From the NCBI GenBank assembly GCA_002699725.1, contig PACE01000060.1, positions 8,067 through 20,564 of the forward strand: a stretch of DNA of 12,498 bases, written 5' to 3'. Under the pieces are notes generated by a model. That model saw only the letters and a list, made by a program, of their open reading frames with translations, was not told where the DNA came from and searched no databases. How positions within the stretch are numbered: the stretch's first letter is position 1; each line of letters begins with the position of its first letter. Of the stretch, positions 6,867-12,498 are shown piece by piece. Position numbers and translations under genes: made by a program. Source of the DNA: Acidimicrobiaceae bacterium (GTDB lineage Bacteria > Actinomycetota > Acidimicrobiia > Acidimicrobiales > MedAcidi-G1).

Positions 6867-8699
6867 TCAGACGCGGGCGTTCTTGAGGCGCTTGACGTCG
6901 CGGGCCCGCTCGCCGGCGTCGAGCGTGACCTTGCGGAGCCGCACTGCCCCCGGGGTGACCTCGACGCACTCGTCGTCGGCGATGAACTCGAGGGCCTGCT
7001 CGAGTGACAGGCGACGGGGTGGCGTGAGGCGGATCGTGTCGTCTGACGCCGCCGCGCGCACGTTGGTGAGCTTCTTCTCGCGACAGATGTTGACGTCCAT
7101 GTCCTCGGACCGGGGGTTCTCGCCGACGATCATCCCGGCATAGACCCTGTCGGTCGGGGCGACGAAGAGGCTGGCCCGCTCCTGGATTCCGGCGATGGCG
7201 TAGGCGGTGACCGCTCCGGTGCGGTCGGCGACGACGGTGCCCGTCGGGCGGGTGCGAAGCTCGCCCATCCACGGCTCCCATCCCTCGAAAACGTGGTGGA
7301 GCATCCCGGCGCCGCGGGTCTCGGTGAGGAACTCGGTGCGGAAGCCGATGAGCGCCCGGGCGGCGACGATGTAGTCGAGGCGCACCCAGCCGGTTCCGTG
7401 GTTGACCATGTCGACCATGCGTGCCCGACGCTCGCCGAGGAGCTGTGTGACGGCGCCGACGTGTTCCTCCGGGACGTCGATCGAGAGGCTCTCGGTGGGC
7501 TCGTGGACTTTGCCGTCGATCTCTCGCAGGACGACGGCCGGCTTGCCGACGGTGAGCTCGAAGCCCTCGCGGCGCATGGTCTCTACCAGAATGGCTAGTT
7601 GGAGCTCGCCACGGCCCTGGACCTCCCAGGTGTCGGGTCGCTCGGTGGGCAGCACCCGCAGCGACACGTTGCCGACGAGTTCGGCGTCGAGACGGGTCTT
7701 GACCTGGCGAGCGGTCAACTTGGAGCCGTCGTCGCCGGCGACCGGCGAGGTATTGACGCCGAGCGTCATCGACAGCGTCGGCTCGTCGACGCAGATGACG
7801 GGCAATGGACGGGGGTCCTCGGGGTCGGCGAGGGGCTCGCCGATGGTGACACCCTCGATCCCGGAGACGTAGGCGATCTCACCTGGGCCGGCCGCGGCGA
7901 CCTCGACCTGCTCCAGTGCCTTGGTGACTGTGACCGTGCCGATCCGTGCCGACTGGATCGAGCCGTCGGTGCGGCACCAGGCGATGGGCGCACCCTGGCG
8001 GAGGGTCCCGCTGCTGATGCGGCAGACTGCGATCCGGCCGAGGTAGGGGGAGGCGTCCAGGTTGGTGACGTGCGCCCGCAGTGGGGCGTCCTCGTCGTAC
8101 GAGGGCGGCGGCACGTGCTCGAGGACGATGTCGAAGAAGGGCCCCAGGTCGGTGCCGGGGACTGCCGGGTCGAGCGTGGCGGTGCCGGCGCGGGCGTCGG
8201 TGTAGACGATCGGGAACTCGATCTGGTCCACGGATGCGTCGAGGTCGAGGAAGAGTTCGTAGACCTCGTCGACGACGGCCTCGAGGCGGGCGTCGGGGCG
8301 ATCGACCTTGTTGACCACGACCACGATCGACAGGTCGGCCTCGAGGGCCTTGCGCAGCACGAAGCGGGTCTGGGGTCGGGGTCCCTCGGCGGCGTCGATG
8401 AGCAGCAGCACGCCGTCGACCATGTTGAGCGCCCGCTCGACTTCGCCACCGAAGTCGGCGTGGCCGGGGGTGTCGACGATGTTGACCTTGACGTCGCCGC
8501 GCTGGATCGCCGTGTTCTTGGCGAGGATCGTGATGCCCTTCTCGCGTTCGAGGTCCATGGAGTCCATGACCCGATCGGTGACCTCCTCGTGGGCGCTGAA
8601 CGCACCGGACTGGCGCAGGAGGGCGTCGACGAGCGTCGTCTTGCCGTGGTCGACGTGCGCGATGACGGCGATGTTTCGAAGGTCGGAGCGGACGGCCAC
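6867..8699 (-). CDS. typA: Translational GTPase TypA/BipA
   Basis: Ribosome-associated GTPase of the EF-G/LepA superfamily, linked to ribosome assembly and stress or cold adaptation. At 610 residues it is normal length. G-domain motifs: P-loop AHVDHGKT at 14-21, switch region [13 protein letters not shown] at 51-63, DTPGH at 76-80 and NKVD at 130-133. EF-Tu-like domain II follows, then EF-G-like domain III/V and the TypA-specific C-terminal domain ([25 protein letters not shown], about residues 540-564, and the end [15 protein letters not shown]...RLRK). The start is GTG; an in-frame TAG 12 bases upstream (8709-8711) leaves no earlier choice. No Shine-Dalgarno is visible. It follows metB by 238 bases and is not functionally tied to it. 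Confidence 0.96.
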   Translation of the reverse strand: MAVRSDLRNIAVIAHVDHGKTTLVDALLRQSGAFSAHEEVTDRVMDSMDLEREKGITILAKNTAIQRGDVKVNIVDTPGHADFGGEVERALNMVDGVLLLIDAAEGPRPQTRFVLRKALEADLSIVVVVNKVDRPDARLEAVVDEVYELFLDLDASVDQIEFPIVYTDARAGTATLDPAVPGTDLGPFFDIVLEHVPPPSYDEDAPLRAHVTNLDASPYLGRIAVCRISSGTLRQGAPIAWCRTDGSIQSARIGTVTVTKALEQVEVAAAGPGEIAYVSGIEGVTIGEPLADPEDPRPLPVICVDEPTLSMTLGVNTSPVAGDDGSKLTARQVKTRLDAELVGNVSLRVLPTERPDTWEVQGRGELQLAILVETMRREGFELTVGKPAVVLREIDGKVHEPTESLSIDVPEEHVGAVTQLLGERRARMVDMVNHGTGWVRLDYIVAARALIGFRTEFLTETRGAGMLHHVFEGWEPWMGELRTRPTGTVVADRTGAVTAYAIAGIQERASLFVAPTDRVYAGMIVGENPRSEDMDVNICREKKLTNVRAAASDDTIRLTPPRRLSLEQALEFIADDECVEVTPGAVRLRKVTLDAGERARDVKRLKNARV

Positions 8700-8705
8700 G
8701 GAAGA

Positions 8706-8711
8706 ACGCTA
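8706..8711 (-). promoter_or_regulatory. Possible -10 box of a leaderless typA transcript
   Basis: TAGCGT on the minus strand ends 6 bases before the GTG start, the spacing expected if transcription begins at the start codon. The lack of a Shine-Dalgarno fits. A TTGACG at 8734-8739 is 22 bases away, too far for a standard -35. The remaining 8712-8937 between typA and metB shows no gene I can support, only a 6-bp inverted repeat (8848-8869). Confidence 0.3.
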
Positions 8712-8937
8712 CGGCCAGTGACCCCGCCGGGAACGTCAATGTGACCGATACCCGCGGTACGGGGGTTACGGAACCCGGGGAACCAGTTGCGGGTCGGCGC
8801 CGAAGTGCTCCGCTCAGTCGTGCGGGGAGACCGATCCATGGCCATCGACGATCAGCATCGGCGGATCGTTCCAGAAGCCACAGGTGCCAGGTCTTGCACA
8901 CCCGCCGTTGGCTCCTGGGAGCCGACGATGGCCGTGC

Positions 8938-10122
8938 TCATGCGGTGGCGAGGGCCCGATCGAGGTCGTCGACAAGATCGTCAATCGATTCGATGCCGAC
9001 CGAGATCCTGATCAGGTCGTCCGGAACTTCGAGGGCGGATCCGGTAGCCGATGCGTGGGTCATGACGCCGGGATGTTCGATCAGCGACTCCACCGCACCC
9101 AGCGACTCGGCGAGTGTGAACACCCGGGTCGAGGCGGCGGCCTTCTCGGCTGCCTCTCGGCCTCCCGCCAGGCGAAACGACACCATGCCGCCGAACCCGG
9201 ACATCTGCCGTATGGCGACATCGTGTCCGGGGTGGTGCTCGAGACCCGGGTAGAGCACGTCCGACACCCGGGGATGTGCGATGAGCACCTCGACGATCGC
9301 TGCAGCGTTCTCACAGTGGCGGTCCATCCTGACGGGGAGGGTCTTGATGCCGCGAAGAGCGAGGTAGGAGTCGAACGGACCGGCAACGGCGCCGACGGCA
9401 TTCTGCACGAAGCCGACGTGCTCGGCGATCGCCTCGTGGCTGGTCGCCACGACCCCGCCGACCATGTCGCTGTGTCCACCCAGGTATTTGGTGGCCGAGT
9501 GCACCACCGCGTCGGCGCCAAGGCCGATCGGTTGTTGCAGGTACGGGGTCGCGAAGGTGTTGTCGACAACCGTCAGGCCACCCAGTTCGTGGACCACGGA
9601 GCAGACCTGCTCGATGTCGATGACCGTCAACAGGGGGTTTGTCGGCGTCTCGAACCACACCATCCGGGTCGATGGCGTCCACGCCTGCCGGATCGACTCG
9701 GTGTCGGTCAGGTCGACGGCGCTGCTGGCAAGGCCGGCGCGGGCGTGGACCTTGTCGATGAGTCGGAACGTGCCGCCGTAGGCGTCGTCGCCGAGCAGGA
9801 GGTGGTCTCCCGGTTTGAGATGGCGCAACAGGACGTCCTCGGCGGCCAGCCCACTTGCGAAGGCGAAACCGTGCGTCGCCCCTTCGAGGCTGGCGATGCA
9901 CTGTTCGTAGGCATGACGGGTGGGGTTGCCGGTGCGGGCGTACTCGTAGCCAAAGCGGGGCTCGCCGACGCCGTCCTGGGCGAAGGTCGTCGAGAGGGCG
10001 ATCGCTGTCACCACGCCGCCGGTACGCGGGTCGTGGGGTTGCCCGGCGCGAATCGCCCGTGTCTCGAAGCCGTACTCGTCAGGGTCCTCGAAGCCGGAGA
10101 GGAGGGGCTCGCCACCTGGCAT
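8938..10122 (-). CDS. metB: Cystathionine gamma-lyase/gamma-synthase (PLP enzyme)
   Basis: PLP-dependent Cys/Met metabolism enzyme, 394 residues. Paired with cystathionine beta-synthase, it most likely cleaves cystathionine to cysteine, 2-oxobutyrate and ammonia. Actinobacterial orthologues are usually named metB, and gamma-synthase activity cannot be excluded. Motifs: STTFAQDGVG at 44-53, YARTGNPT at 61-68, ASGLAAEDVLL at 89-99, DDAYGGTFRLIDKV at 112-125 with the PLP-stacking Tyr115, VDNTFATPYLQQP with Asp187, and SATKYLGGHSDMVGG with Lys212 as the Schiff-base lysine. The end has LAESLGAVESLIEHPGVMTHAS, the substrate-carboxylate region. The start ATG at 10122 is one base after the cbs stop and has GAGGAA (10130-10135) 7 bases upstream. 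An ATG further up (10194) would overlap cbs and add 24 uncharacteristic residues. Confidence 0.92.
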   Translation of the reverse strand: MPGGEPLLSGFEDPDEYGFETRAIRAGQPHDPRTGGVVTAIALSTTFAQDGVGEPRFGYEYARTGNPTRHAYEQCIASLEGATHGFAFASGLAAEDVLLRHLKPGDHLLLGDDAYGGTFRLIDKVHARAGLASSAVDLTDTESIRQAWTPSTRMVWFETPTNPLLTVIDIEQVCSVVHELGGLTVVDNTFATPYLQQPIGLGADAVVHSATKYLGGHSDMVGGVVATSHEAIAEHVGFVQNAVGAVAGPFDSYLALRGIKTLPVRMDRHCENAAAIVEVLIAHPRVSDVLYPGLEHHPGHDVAIRQMSGFGGMVSFRLAGGREAAEKAAASTRVFTLAESLGAVESLIEHPGVMTHASATGSALEVPDDLIRISVGIESIDDLVDDLDRALATA

Positions 10123-10123
10123 G

Positions 10124-11506
10124 TCAGAATTCCTCGGGCGACAGGTACTCGAGCACGTCCGTTCGGGAGATGACGGTCCGCGGTCGGCCGCCATCGATCA
10201 CGAGCAACGCCTGGGCGTGTTCGAGCATCTCGACTGCGCGGTCGACGGGTTCGCCGACGCCGATCGTGGGGAGCGCCGGTTGCATGACGTCCTCGATCTG
10301 CTTCTCGAGGAGTCCCTCCTGCTCGTAGGCCTGGTTCATGAGCCAGAGTTCGGAGACGGCGCCGACCACTTCTGCGGTAGCCACGGGCATCTCGCCCTTG
10401 GCGACAGGTAGTTGCGACACCCCGTACTTGCGCATGGTGAGCACTGCCTCACGCACGTTGTCGGTGGGTTCGAGGTAGATGAGGTCGGGAAGGTCGCCGC
10501 TCGCCGCGTCGAGCAGGTCGGCGACTACGAGGCCCTCACGACGGACGAACCCCATGGTGGCCGTCCAGCGGTCGTTGAACACCGTCGAGAGGTAGCCCCG
10601 TCCCGAATCGGGGATCAGGACGATGACCAGGTCGTCGGGGGTGAGGCTGGCGGCCAATTCTCGGGCGGCAGCTACCGCAGTTCCGCCGGAGCCGCCGATG
10701 AGCAGTCCCTCTTCCCGGGTGACCCGACGGGCCATCCCGAACGAGTCCGCGTCGCTGATTGGAATCGTGATATCGACGACCGACGGGTCATAGGTGTCGG
10801 GCCAGAAGTCCTCACCGACGCCTTCCACCAGATAGGGGCGGCCTGACCCTCCCGAGTAGACGGAGCCCTCCGGGTCGGCGACGACGATCTGGACCTCGGG
10901 GTTCTGTTCCTTCAGGTAGCGACCGACTCCCGTGGTGGTACCGCCCGTCCCGGCGCCTGCCACGAAGTGGGTGATCCGGCCCTTTGTCTGTTCCCAGATC
11001 TCCGGACCCGTCGTCTCGTAGTGGGCTCGTGGGTTGTGCGGATTGTGGTACTGGTTCGGTCGGAAGGCTCCCGGGGTTTCATGCATGATGCGCTCGGCGG
11101 TCGAGTAGTACGACTGCGGGTCGTCGGGCGGCACCGCCACGGAACAAACCACCACCTGGGCTCCATAGGCCCGGAGCAATGCCACCTTCTCCTCGCTGAC
11201 CTTGTCGGTCATGACGAAGATGCAGCCGTAGCCGCGTTGCGAGGCGACGATCGCCAGGCCGACGCCGGTGTTTCCCGAGGTCGGCTCGACGATGGTTGCG
11301 CCCGGCTTGAGGAGGCCTTCGGCCTCGGCGGCCTCGATCATGGTGACGGCGGGACGGTCCTTCGAACTGCCGCCCGGGTTGACGCTCTCCAACTTCGCCA
11401 CAATCGGGCACGGAAGGTCCGCGTCGATGTGTCGAAGGCGCACCAGCGGAGTGTTCCCGATCAGGTCGAGCACCGACCCCGCGACGTCGAGGTCGCTCAA
11501 GTCCAT
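10124..11506 (-). CDS. cbs: Cystathionine beta-synthase with C-terminal CBS domains
   Basis: PLP enzyme condensing serine (or an activated serine) with homocysteine to cystathionine, the first step of reverse transsulfuration. It has 460 residues. The catalytic fold-type II domain spans about 8-320: IGNTPLVRL at 16-24, NPGGSSKDR with the PLP lysine Lys49, TSGNTGVGLA at 76-85 and the phosphate-binding GAGTGGTTTG. A pair of CBS domains occupies about 335-460 and may sense an adenosyl ligand such as S-adenosylmethionine. There is no heme-binding N-terminal extension, as usual in bacteria. The two-domain form separates it from cysteine synthase CysK/CysM. An in-frame TAG 18 bases upstream (11522-11524) makes this ATG the first possible start. 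No strong Shine-Dalgarno is visible; CAGAAT 6 bases before the ATG might be a -10 box. It is followed by metB after one base. Confidence 0.94.
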   Translation of the reverse strand: MDLSDLDVAGSVLDLIGNTPLVRLRHIDADLPCPIVAKLESVNPGGSSKDRPAVTMIEAAEAEGLLKPGATIVEPTSGNTGVGLAIVASQRGYGCIFVMTDKVSEEKVALLRAYGAQVVVCSVAVPPDDPQSYYSTAERIMHETPGAFRPNQYHNPHNPRAHYETTGPEIWEQTKGRITHFVAGAGTGGTTTGVGRYLKEQNPEVQIVVADPEGSVYSGGSGRPYLVEGVGEDFWPDTYDPSVVDITIPISDADSFGMARRVTREEGLLIGGSGGTAVAAARELAASLTPDDLVIVLIPDSGRGYLSTVFNDRWTATMGFVRREGLVVADLLDAASGDLPDLIYLEPTDNVREAVLTMRKYGVSQLPVAKGEMPVATAEVVGAVSELWLMNQAYEQEGLLEKQIEDVMQPALPTIGVGEPVDRAVEMLEHAQALLVIDGGRPRTVISRTDVLEYLSPEEF

Positions 11507-11538
11507 GCGTCCATTCTGGTGCTAGCCCTCGCGAACCG

Positions 11539-11552
11539 GACGCTCCGGCGTC
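11539..11552. other. Short inverted repeat between the SGNH gene and cbs
   Basis: GACGC-TCCG-GCGTC, a perfect 5-bp stem with a 4-base loop, lies in the 106-base gap after the SGNH gene stop. No T run follows on either strand, so a terminator role is doubtful. Nothing else stands out in the gap. Confidence 0.2.
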
Positions 11553-11612
11553 AGAAATCCTGCCGGGTCTTGAAGTGCACCTGACCTGCGCCTTGGTGGT
11601 TGGACGGCTGGC

Positions 11613-12498
11613 CTATCCGTCGCCTGCCTCGGGTTCCATGGCAAACACCGTGAGATCGACCCAACCTGCGGCAACGAACTCCTCTGCGATCGCCAGGGCG
11701 TACCGCCATGCCGCAAGTGTCTGGAGATGATTCTTCCAGAGCCCCGACCGGAGCTCGCCGTATCCGTCGACACAACCGGGTTCATCTTCCCAACAAGGTG
11801 CCGACTCGAGGAACTGTCCATCGGGCGAAAGTGTCGGCCAGGTGGAGGCGAAGCGGACAAAGCCTCCCGGATACCGATCGGGCATCGACCGGAAGATCCC
11901 GTCGGTGCCCCATGTGCTGCCGTCGAACCAGACCGGATGGTTCACGAAAAGTACTCGGCTGTCCATTTGCGTAGCGAGTTCAACGACATATTCCGAATCA
12001 GCGAGGTACTTCTCGAAAAAGGCTTGTCCCTCGAGTGGTTCACCGTCAGGTCCTGCCATGCAGGGGGTCATCGCGTTCCCGCCGTGGGCTACGACGATGA
12101 CATGAGGCTGCCAATCCGCTAGGTGTTCGATGCCCAGGTCCCCACCTTGTTCGGCGAACCAGTCGCAAAGCGCCGTACCGCCATGGACCCTGCGTTCGAT
12201 AACAGCTGCGGAACCGAACGCTTTTGCGAGATGAGGGAGAACTTGTTCGATAACCGAATCCCCGGTCACAACGACGCGGAGTTGCTCGCCTTTGCTGAGG
12301 GCAAGCGGAGTGGGCGGTGAACCCATGATGTCCGTCGCACCCTCCTGAGTCGTAGTCGTGGTTGGAAGGAAGGTCGTCGTCGTAACTGCCTGAATAGTCG
12401 TCGGTGTCGTTGTCGTTGCGAGGGTCGTTGTCGTTGTCGTTGTCGTTGTCGGTTGGAGGCGTACGGCGGCGAGGAGGTTCGTGTGACCGGTGGTTCGA
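11613..12498 (-). CDS. SGNH/GDSL-type hydrolase-like protein, C-terminal part
   Basis: The reading frame stays open to the right edge, so the N-terminus is missing; 294 residues are seen. First comes a short hydrophobic piece (TNLLAAV), then a threonine-rich linker of about 35 residues, then an SGNH-like domain. Block I is RVVVTGDSVIEQVL with nucleophile Ser81 (window numbering), followed by RVHGGTALCDWF (block II glycine) and IVVAHGGNAM (block III G-x-N). The end KNHLQTLAAWRYALAIAEEF aligns with the final block, with His257. The usual Asp three residues before this His is Trp, so the triad looks incomplete. Thr-rich linkers ahead of SGNH domains are typical of actinobacterial surface proteins, including acyltransferase-3 proteins that modify cell-surface glycans; whether membrane helices lie upstream cannot be seen. 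An ATG at 12326 is in frame but sits after the linker and is unlikely to be the true start. Confidence 0.7.
   Translation of the reverse strand, partial: RTTGHTNLLAAVRLQPTTTTTTTTTLATTTTPTTIQAVTTTTFLPTTTTTQEGATDIMGSPPTPLALSKGEQLRVVVTGDSVIEQVLPHLAKAFGSAAVIERRVHGGTALCDWFAEQGGDLGIEHLADWQPHVIVVAHGGNAMTPCMAGPDGEPLEGQAFFEKYLADSEYVVELATQMDSRVLFVNHPVWFDGSTWGTDGIFRSMPDRYPGGFVRFASTWPTLSPDGQFLESAPCWEDEPGCVDGYGELRSGLWKNHLQTLAAWRYALAIAEEFVAAGWVDLTVFAMEPEAGDG
12407..12448 (+). repeat. TCGTTG hexanucleotide repeat encoding the Thr linker
   Basis: Four perfect tandem TCGTTG units (12425-12448) and two more (12407-12418), split by a 6-base interruption. On the coding strand these are ACA-ACG codon pairs giving runs of threonine. 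The whole Thr-rich linker spans about 12348-12452. Unit length is a multiple of three, so gain or loss of units changes linker length without breaking the frame. Confidence 0.85.

Noticed and set aside
7599..8744. Plus-strand open frame of 381 codons opposite typA
   Set aside because: Antisense to an unambiguous TypA; composition is Val/Asp/Gly-rich with no recognisable family.
8814..8940. Minus-strand stretch GFWNDPPMLIVDGHGSVSPHD between metB and typA, and a 29-codon frame overlapping the metB stop
   Set aside because: The first has no start except one giving 14 residues and only moderate third-position bias; the second starts by a chance ATGA and has no recognisable content.
12425..12448. 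TCGTTG tandem units as a CRISPR or origin iteron array
   Set aside because: Units are 6 bp, contiguous and without spacers, and read as Thr codons in an open frame, so they are a coding microsatellite.

Overview
The window is GC-rich with a very high G/C share at third codon positions. Every convincing gene reads from the minus strand, often with 4-base ATGA stop/start overlaps. The proteins look actinobacterial: a cbs-metB pair laid out as in mycobacteria, a three-piece proton-translocating transhydrogenase, GTG starts, and start codons that often lack a Shine-Dalgarno. I infer Actinomycetota, possibly a marine acidimicrobial lineage; the lineage below phylum is a guess.

Layout in direction of transcription (right to left): (1) 12498-11613, the C-terminal part of a secreted or membrane-anchored SGNH/GDSL-type protein, behind a threonine-rich linker encoded by a hexanucleotide repeat. 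(2) 11506-8938, cystathionine beta-synthase and a cystathionine gamma-lyase/synthase one base apart, a transsulfuration operon. (3) 8699-6867, the translational GTPase TypA/BipA. (4) 6637-3844, pntAA-pntAB-pntB with 4-base overlaps, the membrane transhydrogenase that makes NADPH from NADH with the proton gradient. (5) 3536-2190, a flavin monooxygenase that closely resembles bacterial trimethylamine monooxygenase (Tmm). (6) 2119-1, a ten-helix EamA transporter, a LysM lipoprotein overlapping it by 4 bases, and the first 21 codons of a nitroreductase.

The most interesting part is the middle: an NADPH-consuming trimethylamine oxidase directly downstream of an NADPH-generating transhydrogenase, followed by a small-molecule transporter. 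Two unexplained coding-like fragments flank the pnt operon. One is a 65-codon open stretch in frame after the pntB stop, containing a 43-codon ATG reading frame. The other, at 6729-6847 on the plus strand, is a piece that reads like the C-terminal end of a PEP-utilizing swivelling domain. No tRNA, rRNA, CRISPR array, insertion sequence or integration site was seen.
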